Origin: Syntrophobacterales bacterium
Lineage (GTDB): Bacteria; Desulfobacterota; Desulfobaccia; Desulfobaccales; 0-14-0-80-60-11
Direction: 5' to 3'
Assembly (NCBI GenBank): GCA_023229795.1
Contig: JALNYP010000064.1
Location: forward strand, 1 to 22,673
Length of the DNA: 22,673 nucleotides
Notes under the pieces: model-generated
The model's input: the letters and a program-made list of their open reading frames with translations, nothing else
What the model was told of the DNA's origin: nothing
Databases searched by the model: none
In this document: positions 7,495-15,466 of the stretch, piece after piece
How the letters are laid out: each line of letters starts with the position of its first letter
How positions within the stretch are numbered: position 1 is the first letter of the stretch
Made by a program: the position numbers and the translations under genes

Positions 7495-8660
7495 TGGTCA
7501 GGAGTCAGGGGCTGGGAGCTGGGGATCAGGGGCTTACTCGGGTTGGGCCTGGATCAACCCCTTCCGGAAGCGCTCGCCCGGTGCGGCTCGTTTTTCTCCT
7601 CCAAGACTTGAAACTCGGCGGCACCCAGCGCCAAACTCTGGAACTGGTTCGTCGTCTGGACCCCGCCAGGTACCAGGCGGAAGTCTGGCTCATGGCGGCC
7701 GGGGAAGACTTGATCCCGCTGGCCCGGGATTGGGGGGTCCCGCTGGTGAGGCTTTCCCGGCAAGCCCTGGTTGGCCCTCAGGCCCTCATGAATCTCTGGC
7801 GCCGATTGCATCACCAGCCACCGGACCTACTGATGCTCTTGACCGTGGTGCCCAATATTTGGGGCCGCATCCTGGGCCGCCTGGCCCGGGTGCCGGTGAT
7901 TGTGGGGAACTGCCGGGGCGGCGGGGCCCCCTGGCGCCAGCACGAACGCTGGCTGTGGCCCTTGATGGATCACCTGCTGTGCAACGCCGCCGAATTAAAG
8001 ACGGAGTTGACCCAACATTATGGGATTCCGCCTGCAAAAATTACGGTGATCCTGAACGGGGTCGACACGGAATTTTATTGCCCCGGCCCGGCAGAGCCGC
8101 GGTCAAAGGCCCCGGTGATCTTGTCGGTGGCGCGCCTGGTGCCGGATAAAGACCACGACACTCTGATCGCAGCCTTTAACCAGGTATCGGCGGCCTTCCC
8201 CGAGGCAGAATTATGGCTGGTGGGGGACGGTCCTCGCCGGCAAGCCCTCCAGGAACAGGTGCGGCGCAGCCTGGCCCCGGACCGGGTCAGGTTTTGGCCG
8301 GGACAGCCCGACATCCGTCCTTTTTTGCGCCAGGCCCGCCTGTTGGTTTTGAGCTCCCGTTACGAGGCTTTGCCGAATGTAGTCTTAGAAGCTATGGCCG
8401 CGGGCTTGCCGGTGGTGGCCACCCGGGTGGGAGGGCTGCCCGAGCTGGTGGTTCCGGGCCACACCGGCTGGCTGGTGCCCCCGGGAGACGCCCCGGCCCT
8501 GGCCGCGGCCCTGGGACAGCTTCTGGAAAATCCCGGCGCCCGCCAGGCCATGGGCCGCGCCGGACGGGAGCGAGCGCTCCGAAAATTTTCCATGGAGACC
8601 ATGACCCGTCTTCACGAAGAGGTCTTGGACCGCCTCCTGGCTCAGGCGAGGGTTTGTTAA
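7494..8660 (+). CDS. Family 4 glycosyltransferase (GT-B)
   Basis: A 388-residue GT4 enzyme from the ATG at 7494, which overlaps the radical SAM stop by one base. The N-terminal Rossmann domain really begins at VRLVFLL (residues 30-36) with the LGGTQRQ acceptor-side loop (41-47). The C-terminal donor domain has LSVARLVPDKD (210-220), VGDGP (243-247) and the catalytic E-x7-E pair (E291, E299) followed by GLPVVATRVGGLPE. These enzymes are retaining, cytoplasmic, and use a nucleotide sugar to extend a lipid-linked glycan. The first 29 residues are low-complexity and encoded by a degenerate heptamer array (7498-7532). A GTG at 7581 (residue 30), with GGAAG about 11 nt upstream, is a credible alternative start that omits it. 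The stop TAA shares a base with the next ATG. Confidence 0.87.
   Translation: MVRSQGLGAGDQGLTRVGPGSTPSGSARPVRLVFLLQDLKLGGTQRQTLELVRRLDPARYQAEVWLMAAGEDLIPLARDWGVPLVRLSRQALVGPQALMNLWRRLHHQPPDLLMLLTVVPNIWGRILGRLARVPVIVGNCRGGGAPWRQHERWLWPLMDHLLCNAAELKTELTQHYGIPPAKITVILNGVDTEFYCPGPAEPRSKAPVILSVARLVPDKDHDTLIAAFNQVSAAFPEAELWLVGDGPRRQALQEQVRRSLAPDRVRFWPGQPDIRPFLRQARLLVLSSRYEALPNVVLEAMAAGLPVVATRVGGLPELVVPGHTGWLVPPGDAPALAAALGQLLENPGARQAMGRAGRERALRKFSMETMTRLHEEVLDRLLAQARVC
7498..7532 (+). repeat. Degenerate heptanucleotide tandem array at the 5' end of the GT4 gene
   Basis: Five consecutive 7-nt units can be read: TCAGGAG, TCAGGGG, CTGGGAG, CTGGGGA, TCAGGGG. They lie between the coupled ATG (7494) and the first conserved codon of the enzyme (about 7581). 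Similar heptamer repeats are common between genes in some bacteria. A 7-nt unit is not a multiple of three, so gain or loss of one unit would shift the frame from the ATG at 7494. Confidence 0.6.
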
Positions 8661-11176
8661 TGTCTGGGATGCGGGTAGCCTACATCCTCCTCTGGTTTCC
8701 CGAACCCTCCCAGACTTTTGTGTTAGACGAAGTCAACACCCTGGTGCGCCTGGGCCTGGATGTCAGGGTGTACACCCTTTACGGACCCCGCCCGGCCTCC
8801 GCCATCGCCGGGATGACGCAGGTATTGGCGCCGGTGCATCCGCTGGGCACGGCCGCCATGAAGGTCCTGATTCCGGACTTGATGCGCCTGGACCGGATCT
8901 GGGGACCTGGGGCGCATAAGTTTTTGCGCCGCGTGGCGGTGCGGCGCTGGCGCAGCCTGGAGACCACCGGCGAGGCCCTGTGGACTTGTCTTACCGGGGT
9001 GCACCTGGCCGGGATCATGACGGCCGACGGCATCGATCACATCCACGCCCCCTGGGCCGACGGCCCGGCTACCGCGGCCTGGGTGGCCTCCCGTCTGAGT
9101 GGCATCCCCTTTAGCTTCTGCGCCCACGCCCAGGACATTTATCCTCCGGATGGGGCCCTCCTGGAGAAACTCTCAGCCGCCGCGTTTGTCCGCACCGAAA
9201 ACCGATCCAACCTGAGGTATCTGACCGCCTTGTTTCCCCAGACTGCGGGGAAGTTGGTGAATATTTACCCGGGCGCGCCGATGGAAAAGGTTGAGAGGCA
9301 AGCAATCCCGGTCTTTCCCCCATTTCGTTTGCTGGCCGTAGGACGGTTCGTACGGAAAAAAGGCTTTCCTTTGCTTCTGGAGGCGTGTCGGCTCCTGGCG
9401 GATCAGGGGATCGATTTTCACCTGACCCTGGCAGGTGATGGTCCGGAACGCCCTCAGATTCTAAAGCGCCTCAGGGAATATGATCTGACCTCGCGGGTAG
9501 CGCTACCCGGGTTTCTGCCGCATCACCAGATCTCGAGTCTCTTAAAGCGGGCCCACCTGTTCATCATGCCCAGTTTAGTCGCTCCTTCGGGGGACCGAGA
9601 CGGGATTCCCACGGTTATCTTAGAGGCCTTGCTGCATGAGGTCCCCGTGGTGGCCACAGAGGTTTCCGGAATACCCGAAGTCATCATACCGGGAAATACG
9701 GGCTGGCTGACTCCCCCGGAGGACCCCCAGGCACTGGCACGAGATATGTCCGCGGCCCTGTCCGACCCCGCCGAGGCCCGCCGCCGGGCCAAGGCGGGTC
9801 ATGCGCTGGTGGCCCGGGAGTTCGATTCAGGGGAAAATTATGGCCATTTGAAGGCCTTGTTCGAGGTGACGCCCCGGAACCCCAAACCGGCTGGGATAGC
9901 CGCGGCCTCTAAACCCCTGCTGCCGCGGGCGAGGCTGAAGAGGCCGGAACTGCGGGTAGCCTACATTCTTATCTGGTTTCCGGAACCTTCCCAGACCTTC
10001 GTGCTGGACGAAGTCAATACCCTGGTGCGCCTGGGGCTGGACGTCAAGGTTTACACCCTCTATGGGCCGCGGCCGGCTTCCACCATCGCCGGGATGGCGC
10101 CGGTGTTGGCGCCGGTGCATCACCTGGGGGCGGCGGCTTTAAGGGTCCTGGTTCATGACCTGGCACACCTGGACCGGACCTGGGGGCCTGGGGCGGGCAG
10201 GTTTTTGCGCCGCGTGGCGGTGCGGCGCTGGCGCAGCCTGGAGACCGCCGGCGAGGCCATCTGGTCCTGCCTGGCCGGGGTGCACTTGGCCGACCTCATG
10301 AGGGCGGACGGGATCGGCCACATTCACGCTTCCTGGGCCAACGGCCCGGCCACCGCGGCCTGGGTGGCCTCCACCCTCAGCGGCATCCCCTTCAGTTTCA
10401 GTGGCCGGGCCCACGATCTCTATCCCGCCGACGGGGCGTTGCAGGAAAAGATGGCCGCGGCCTGCTTCGTCCGCACCAACACCCAAAATAACCGACGGTA
10501 CCTGGCAGATCTGGGTCATGACCTGGCCGGCAAGGTGGTGAACGTCTATAACGGCGTCTCCCTGACTCCGCCTGCCGGGCCCCGGCCCGCCTCCGGGGCG
10601 CCTTTCAGGTTGCTGGCCCTGGGCCGCCTGGTGCCCAAGAAGGGCTTTACGGTCCTCATGGAGGCCTGCCGCTTGCTGGCCGCCCAAGGACTGGATTTCC
10701 GCCTCACCCTGGCCGGCGACGGCCCGGAGCGGGGGAAAATCCGGGAATTAGTGGAGCAGCACGGATTAGCGGCCCGGGTGAACCTGCCCGGAGCCGTTCC
10801 TCATCGGGAGGTGGCCCGGCTCATGGGGGCCGCCGATTTATTGGTCATGCCCAGCGTGATCGCGCCCTCCGGGGACCGGGACGGCATCCCGAACGTCATC
10901 CTGGAGGCCATGCTCTGCGGGACGCCGGTGGTGGCCACCGCGGTATCCGGCATTCCCGAAGTCATCCGGGACGGCGATACCGGCTGGCTCATTGCTCCCG
11001 GCGACGCTCAGGCCCTGGCTGAGGCGGTGCTGGCGGCCTTGGGCGACCCCGCCGAGGCCCGGAGCCGGGCTGCGAGAGGCCGGGAATTTGTCGGAGGGCA
11101 GTTCGACTCCCGGAGAAATTACGGCCGCCTGAAGGCGCTTTTCGAGGCCGCAGCCCGGCCGTATCCGGCGCGATAG
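8660..11176 (+). CDS. Fused tandem pair of family 4 glycosyltransferases
   Basis: An 838-residue protein made of two complete copies of one GT4 enzyme: copy 1 about residues 4-405, a linker of about 25 residues rich in Pro, Ala, Lys and Arg, and copy 2 from 431 to the end. A single GT4 is about 380-420 residues, so this is double length. Each copy has the N-terminal WFPEPSQTFVLDEV block, the LAGDGPER loop, and the donor motif SGDRDGIP followed by VILEA, where D-x7-E replaces the usual E-x7-E. Both copies keep VVAT and VSGIPEVI, so both may be active. Copies align with a fixed offset of 1281 nt over the N-terminal half; codon CTG at 9950 falls exactly on ATG 8669. The start at 8660 overlaps the upstream TAA; ATG 8669 is an alternative. 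The protein could add two similar sugars in succession. It ends a coupled three-gene operon. Confidence 0.87.
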   Translation: MSGMRVAYILLWFPEPSQTFVLDEVNTLVRLGLDVRVYTLYGPRPASAIAGMTQVLAPVHPLGTAAMKVLIPDLMRLDRIWGPGAHKFLRRVAVRRWRSLETTGEALWTCLTGVHLAGIMTADGIDHIHAPWADGPATAAWVASRLSGIPFSFCAHAQDIYPPDGALLEKLSAAAFVRTENRSNLRYLTALFPQTAGKLVNIYPGAPMEKVERQAIPVFPPFRLLAVGRFVRKKGFPLLLEACRLLADQGIDFHLTLAGDGPERPQILKRLREYDLTSRVALPGFLPHHQISSLLKRAHLFIMPSLVAPSGDRDGIPTVILEALLHEVPVVATEVSGIPEVIIPGNTGWLTPPEDPQALARDMSAALSDPAEARRRAKAGHALVAREFDSGENYGHLKALFEVTPRNPKPAGIAAASKPLLPRARLKRPELRVAYILIWFPEPSQTFVLDEVNTLVRLGLDVKVYTLYGPRPASTIAGMAPVLAPVHHLGAAALRVLVHDLAHLDRTWGPGAGRFLRRVAVRRWRSLETAGEAIWSCLAGVHLADLMRADGIGHIHASWANGPATAAWVASTLSGIPFSFSGRAHDLYPADGALQEKMAAACFVRTNTQNNRRYLADLGHDLAGKVVNVYNGVSLTPPAGPRPASGAPFRLLALGRLVPKKGFTVLMEACRLLAAQGLDFRLTLAGDGPERGKIRELVEQHGLAARVNLPGAVPHREVARLMGAADLLVMPSVIAPSGDRDGIPNVILEAMLCGTPVVATAVSGIPEVIRDGDTGWLIAPGDAQALAEAVLAALGDPAEARSRAARGREFVGGQFDSRRNYGRLKALFEAAARPYPAR

Positions 11177-11213
11177 GGTCGGGGGCAGGTCGCGGTTTCC
11201 CTACTGTCCACGT

Positions 11214-11230
11214 GGTGCGCAGTGCGCACC
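11214..11230. repeat. Hairpin in the convergent gap after the GT4 operon
   Basis: GGTGCGC (11214-11220), loop AGT, GCGCACC (11224-11230): a perfect 7-bp stem in the 79-bp gap between convergent genes. No T-tract follows in either direction. The right arm, continuing as CTAAAG, resembles the GCACCCTAC units at 18248-18324, so it may be a degenerate member of that repeat family rather than a terminator. Confidence 0.45.
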
Positions 11231-11255
11231 CTAAAGCGCTACCCACCTACCTTGT

Positions 11256-12308
11256 TTAATAATCCAACTTTTTGGTGCGGATGAACTGCTCCACAAGGGT
11301 GTAGATCTCCGGATTGCCGCAGAAGGCGCCGGTCTGAATATTGGCGCGGTAGTGGTCCAGGCGGGCTTCGAAATCGGGGATGATCTCGGGGCGGGGTTTA
11401 AAGCCGGTGAAATACCGGCCGTATCCCAGCCTCGCGATGTAGAAGGCGTTTAAAAACTGCTCGAAGGCGTTTTTGATGGGGAAGGAGATCACCGGCTTGC
11501 CGTAGAACAGGGCCTCGGAGGCCAGGGTGTGGCTGCCGCCGAACACCACATAACGGCAGGACGACAGGTCATCCAGAAAGCCGGGCTCGGAGTTTTTCTT
11601 GAAAAGGAGATTGCCTTCGGTGCGCTCTTCATTGAATCCGTACACCATCACGGGCGAAGGAATGGCCCGGAGAAAGGGAAAAAAGCGCTTGAAGGTGGTA
11701 TAGCCCTGGTAGGCCACGACGTGGTCCCCCTGGCGGGGGGAGCGTGCCAGCACGCTGTCCCTGAGGAGCGGCGGCAATACCCTGGCCCGCACCCCGGGCT
11801 TCACCGGGGGCTGGAAAAAGGAGATCACCAGATAATCGGTGGCCCGGCTGAACAGGGAGGCCACGGCAACGCTAGTGGACAGATAGCTGGGATATTGGCT
11901 CCAGGGGATCGGGTGGCGGCTGCAGGTGATGATGTGCTGATGGTCGATAGACAGGCAAGGGACGCCGGTGCGGCGTGCTGCCCGCGGCACAAAAAATTCG
12001 TAATCGCTCATGGTCACGTCGGGTTGAAAGCGGTCCATGAGGTCTAGAACCCGGCGCAGATAGCCGCGGGAGCGGCTCTTCACCTTGAGGAGGCCGACCA
12101 GGGTGGCGGCCGCGTCTACTTTATGGCCCCGGATGATCGTGGGGGGATTGGGGCATTCGACCACCGGGAATTCCTGCCCCAGGATGGCGGCCCCGGTGTC
12201 ATGGCTGACAAAGAGAAATTCGTGATCCGGGAAGTGCCGGGCGATGGTCAGGGCTCGAACTGCGTGGCCGTGGCCGATGCCGTGGACGCCGTAGAGAATT
12301 TTAGCCAT
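11256..12308 (-). CDS. MJ1255/VC2487-like glycosyltransferase (GT28-type GT-B fold)
   Basis: A 350-residue protein. The N-terminus ILYGVHGIGHGHAVRAL (residues 4-20) matches the family start with a glycine-rich loop and GHxxR pattern. The donor-side domain has FGGSHTLASEALFYGKPV (256-273) followed by an FEQxLNA segment (282-288), the typical layout of MurG/UGT-like nucleotide-sugar sites. Such enzymes are cytoplasmic and invert the anomeric centre; the family is little characterised and the sugar is unknown. It is the last gene of a minus-strand group after the flippase and GT21-like genes, 70 nt from the latter. No convincing ribosome site precedes the ATG at 12308; instead a perfect 12-bp palindrome (12312-12323) occupies that space. 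Confidence 0.8.
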   Translation of the reverse strand: MAKILYGVHGIGHGHAVRALTIARHFPDHEFLFVSHDTGAAILGQEFPVVECPNPPTIIRGHKVDAAATLVGLLKVKSRSRGYLRRVLDLMDRFQPDVTMSDYEFFVPRAARRTGVPCLSIDHQHIITCSRHPIPWSQYPSYLSTSVAVASLFSRATDYLVISFFQPPVKPGVRARVLPPLLRDSVLARSPRQGDHVVAYQGYTTFKRFFPFLRAIPSPVMVYGFNEERTEGNLLFKKNSEPGFLDDLSSCRYVVFGGSHTLASEALFYGKPVISFPIKNAFEQFLNAFYIARLGYGRYFTGFKPRPEIIPDFEARLDHYRANIQTGAFCGNPEIYTLVEQFIRTKKLDY

Positions 12309-12311
12309 ATA

Positions 12312-12323
12312 GTCTGATCAGAC
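12312..12323. promoter_or_regulatory. Perfect 12-bp palindrome just upstream of a start codon
   Basis: GTCTGATCAGAC lies 3 nt before the ATG of the MJ1255-like glycosyltransferase gene, exactly where a Shine-Dalgarno sequence is expected and absent. It may be a protein-binding site. It has no loop and so could not form a stable RNA hairpin by itself. Chance is possible for one 12-bp palindrome in a window this size, so position is the main support. Confidence 0.28.
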
Positions 12324-12378
12324 GGACCGCAGGAGCCCTGAGGTTTGCCGCATAGGAGTTTTTATCAATTGCCTCGGA

Positions 12379-13593
12379 TTACTGTTTCAAGATAATTTCC
12401 CGTACCCGGCCGCCCCAGGTGACCCGGTAGGAGATGCCGCGCCAGGCCAGGGTATCAGTCCGCCAGGTCTGGAAGTAGCACCAGCCGATCATGAAAATAT
12501 TGGCATAAAAGGCCAGGAGCCAGGGCCCCAGGGGAACCTTGTGGGGCACCAGGCTGCGGCACCAGGCGCCGATGCCGGTCAACAGCGCCAAAAATCCCAG
12601 GCCCGTGAAGGCCAGACCCGGGGGCGCCAGGCCTGCCAAGCCACCTAAGGCGACCAAGGCGCTGAAGAGAATCGGCATGGCCAGTACCCAGATGGCCAGC
12701 GCGGCAGCCAGCCAGGTGACGGGCATGATGTACTTTAAGTAGAGCAGTTGCCGGGTCAGCCAGGCGCTCCAGCCGGCCAGGGTCTGGTCGCTAAGCGGGG
12801 TGTTCAGGATAGCCCCGGGCACGGGCACCGATCGGATGCCGGCCTTGAGCAGGCGCAACCCCAGGGGAAAGTCGTCCAATACGTTTTGTCCCAAAACCCC
12901 CCCTACGTGGTGATCTTGGAAAGCCGAGCGGAGCACCGCGGTGGCGCCGCCCCAGGGCAGGGCGATGGCATGAAAGCCGTGCAGGAGGTGCAGGGACATC
13001 ACCGTCTGGAGCATCCCCAGGGTCCCCACCCGGGCATCGCCGGGAATGATGCGGTGGAAACCGGAGGTCAGGACCGCGGCCCCGGTGGCCACGGGGTAAA
13101 TGAGCTCCCGGAGAAAATGGGGCGGGGCCGTGTGGGTGCTGTCGCAAAACACCAGGATCTCCACGGTGTCGTCCAGGGCCCCGACGGCGGTCAAAATATT
13201 GTGGTTTTTCTGGGAGCAGCCGGTGGTCGGGCCGCTGACGATATGGCGCGCCCCCGCGTGGCGGGACAACAGACTTCGTACCAGGGCCGTGGCGGGGTCT
13301 TCCAGGTCCCGGGTGACGAAAATGGTCTCAAAGTCTGGGTAGGCCTGGTTGAGCAGGGATTCGAGGGCAGTCCGCATTTCTAATGAATTACCGGTCAGGG
13401 GCACGATGAGGGCCACCCGGGGGTAGGCTGGCCAGGGTCCGCTGACCGCGGCTGAGGGCTCCCGCTCGGGAAAACTCCGGAGGACGTGGTCCCGGCTGTG
13501 CAGCAAAAGAATCAGCAGGATCACGATCTCCAATGCCATGGAAACCAGCATCAGGGCCGTCATGACCATCCTCCCGGAAAAAGCCGCTTCCAT
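12379..13593 (-). CDS. GT2/GT21-like membrane glycosyltransferase (ceramide glucosyltransferase/HpnI-like)
   Basis: A 404-residue protein: an N-terminal membrane helix (about 11-32), a GT-A catalytic domain from VALIVPLTGN (60-69), then two or three C-terminal membrane helices (about 290-380) and the tail WRGISYRV, like the WRGRxY ending of GT21 enzymes. Visible family residues are GCSQKNHN (125-132), an acidic FCDST (149-153) and LDDFPLG (239-245). The expected (Q/R)xxRW box is altered: the helix after it reads RQLLYLKY (281-288). GT21-type enzymes glycosylate a membrane lipid, for example ceramide or a hopanoid precursor; the acceptor here is unknown. The annotated ATG has AGGAAGGG directly upstream; an internal ATG at 13563 (residue 11) has a better spaced GGGAGG (6 nt) and may be the true start. 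It lies between the flippase and the MJ1255-like gene. Confidence 0.8.
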   Translation of the reverse strand: MEAAFSGRMVMTALMLVSMALEIVILLILLLHSRDHVLRSFPEREPSAAVSGPWPAYPRVALIVPLTGNSLEMRTALESLLNQAYPDFETIFVTRDLEDPATALVRSLLSRHAGARHIVSGPTTGCSQKNHNILTAVGALDDTVEILVFCDSTHTAPPHFLRELIYPVATGAAVLTSGFHRIIPGDARVGTLGMLQTVMSLHLLHGFHAIALPWGGATAVLRSAFQDHHVGGVLGQNVLDDFPLGLRLLKAGIRSVPVPGAILNTPLSDQTLAGWSAWLTRQLLYLKYIMPVTWLAAALAIWVLAMPILFSALVALGGLAGLAPPGLAFTGLGFLALLTGIGAWCRSLVPHKVPLGPWLLAFYANIFMIGWCYFQTWRTDTLAWRGISYRVTWGGRVREIILKQ

Positions 13594-13740
13594 CCCTTCC
13601 TGCCGGGCCGCGGCAGCCTAAAAGAAAGGCCGGGCGTCTCGACCCAGCCGCAGTTGCGCAATTCAACCATCATTAACAGATACGTATCCTTTGCCGGGCT
13701 GTCAAGGGAAATTGCAGGCCGCTTTCCCCCCGCAGCACTC

Positions 13741-15165
13741 TCAGGCGTTTCTTTTCAGCCACCAGTGGGCCGCCAGAACCAGAGTAGGGGCCAGGGCCAG
13801 GACTTCGGTGGCTTCCCGGGGCAGGCGGCCGTTCCCTAGTAGGTAGAGCAACGCCCCCGCCAGGACGGCGAGGCCCAGTTGCAGCAGCGGCCGGCGGGGA
13901 ATGAGTCCCAGGCGCCGCTGGCAGTAAGAGACGGTCAGGAAGGCCACTCCGCCCTTGGTGAGCACCATGGCCAGGGCCGCACCCATCAGAGGTGCCCGGG
14001 GGATGACCAGGGTGCACCAGAGCAGGTTGAAGGCCAGGCCGGCCAGGTAGAAAATCAGCAACAGGCGCTGGAGATTCATGCTGATCATGAGAAAGGCCGC
14101 CAGGTTGTGCATAAAGGCAAAGGCCACGGTCACCACGAGGACCTTTTGCAGCCAGATGGCCTGGGGGTAGTTGGGGCCGTAAACCAGGGTGATGATTCGG
14201 TCGCTTTCAATGAACAGCACAAACATGATGACCAGAGAGGAGGCCAGGAGCCAGCGGGCGGTATTTTGGGCCAAGGGGGAAACCCTGGCGCGATCCGTTT
14301 TCCAGAGTTGGACGAACAGAGGGAACAGAATGCTCTGGAGGAGCAAGTTGGAAACCAGCCCGGAGATGCCGTCCACCGTCTGCCAGGTGACGCTGTATTG
14401 GGCCACTCCGGCAGCCCCGGCATACTTCTGGAGGAAAAAGAGATTGGCCTTGTTATAGAGGCTGGCCGAGACCTCAATGAGGGCAAACACCAGTCCCAGG
14501 CTCAGGGCGGAGCCGAGGGGTCCCAGTGAGGGCCAGGCGAACCGGAAGCGGGTCCGGGCCCGGACCAGGAGAAAGCCGCCTCCCAGGCAGGCCAGGCTCT
14601 CGATGAGCTTGAAGGCGGCCACCACCACGGGTGAGGCTCCCAGGACCAGGGCCAGAAGACCATAGCCGAAGCCCAATCCGGCGGCCAGAGCTTTAACCTT
14701 GCTCTGGAGGTCCTGGCGGCCCCGGACCTGCAGAGCCACAAAAAACGTGTTGGCCAGGCCATCCAGCCCCACCCCGGCACAGAGCATGAACATCACGTGC
14801 CGGAGGGGCAAGGGGTAGGCCTGCCACTCCATGAAGCCCACGACCCCCAGGAGCGCCAGAATCAGCAGGCCTGCCTTGAGGATGGAGACCTGGACCATGA
14901 CGGCGCCCTGATCGACCTCCTTCTGGGCCAACTGGGACACCAGGGGAAAGTTGAGGCCGAATTCCACCACCAACAGCAGGATGCTGCCCAGGCCCATGGC
15001 CAGCATGAATTCTCCGTAGGTGTTGGAGCTGAGGCGGGCCAGGTAGATGAGGAAAACCGCTTGCAAGGCCTCCCGCGCCCAGCGGGCGCTGAGCAGGTAG
15101 GCAAACTTCTTGAGGATGCGGGGGGAGGCCTCCCCCGGCCCCGGCGCGGTCTGGTTGGATTCCAT
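13741..15165 (-). CDS. Wzx-like polysaccharide flippase (MOP superfamily)
   Basis: A 474-residue protein with about 12-14 membrane segments, the usual length for oligosaccharide flippases. The N-terminus fits the family: a charged stretch, then an amphipathic KKFAYLLSARW region (about 19-29), the helix AVFLIYLARL, and a YGEFMLAMGLGS turn, with a second copy-like pattern in the C-terminal half. Such transporters move undecaprenyl-diphosphate-linked repeat units across the inner membrane. It heads a minus-strand series with the GT21-like and MJ1255-like genes, although a 147-nt gap separates it from the next gene, and I saw no clear promoter or terminator there. No strong ribosome site precedes the ATG at 15165. 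Together with the Wzy-like gene it suggests a Wzx/Wzy-dependent pathway. Confidence 0.85.
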   Translation of the reverse strand: MESNQTAPGPGEASPRILKKFAYLLSARWAREALQAVFLIYLARLSSNTYGEFMLAMGLGSILLLVVEFGLNFPLVSQLAQKEVDQGAVMVQVSILKAGLLILALLGVVGFMEWQAYPLPLRHVMFMLCAGVGLDGLANTFFVALQVRGRQDLQSKVKALAAGLGFGYGLLALVLGASPVVVAAFKLIESLACLGGGFLLVRARTRFRFAWPSLGPLGSALSLGLVFALIEVSASLYNKANLFFLQKYAGAAGVAQYSVTWQTVDGISGLVSNLLLQSILFPLFVQLWKTDRARVSPLAQNTARWLLASSLVIMFVLFIESDRIITLVYGPNYPQAIWLQKVLVVTVAFAFMHNLAAFLMISMNLQRLLLIFYLAGLAFNLLWCTLVIPRAPLMGAALAMVLTKGGVAFLTVSYCQRRLGLIPRRPLLQLGLAVLAGALLYLLGNGRLPREATEVLALAPTLVLAAHWWLKRNA

Positions 15166-15466
15166 CAGAGATCGGTGCGGACCTTAAGGTTGATTATTCA
15201 GGCTCAGGGCTTTCGAACCGGGGGTTTCCCGGAGCATTCTCCTATATATCAGATATTCGGGAGGCCGGCTGCGAAAAGTGTCCGGGCCGGATTTCGCCTT
15301 ACCTTATCATGTAAGTGAAAGTGATTGCTATGTATGCCGGTATGCTTTATCATTTTCTCAGGTTATCAGCCGGTCCGGACGGGTTGCCGGCGGTGAAGTT
15401 CATTCCGCCGCCGGGCTTGGCCTCCCGGGTCTCCTGCCCCGATCGTGTTTCCCGGAATAATCGCCC
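15166..15466. other. Divergent intergenic region, flippase versus SGNH gene
   Basis: A 301-bp gap between divergently transcribed genes. It must hold promoters for both sides. On the plus strand one good sigma-70-like candidate is visible (15325-15353). No gene, RNA or repeat was recognised in the rest. The stretch 15301-15360 is clearly more AT-rich than its surroundings. Confidence 0.5.
15325..15353 (+). promoter_or_regulatory. Sigma-70-like promoter for the SGNH hydrolase gene
   Basis: TTGCTA (15325-15330), exactly 17 nt, TATCAT (15348-15353): 4 of 6 and 5 of 6 matches to consensus. It would leave a leader of about 108 nt before the ATG at 15467. Confidence 0.42.

Noticed and set aside
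7498..7532. CRISPR-like repeats
   Set aside because: The units are 7 nt, directly adjacent and degenerate, with no spacers and no cas genes in the window.
8213..8659. N-terminal extension of the fused GT4 reading frame upstream of 8660
   Set aside because: It overlaps the conserved donor domain of the preceding GT4 gene in another frame, has a Gly/Pro/Arg-rich shadow composition, and the ATG at 8660 fits the family start and the stop/start overlap.
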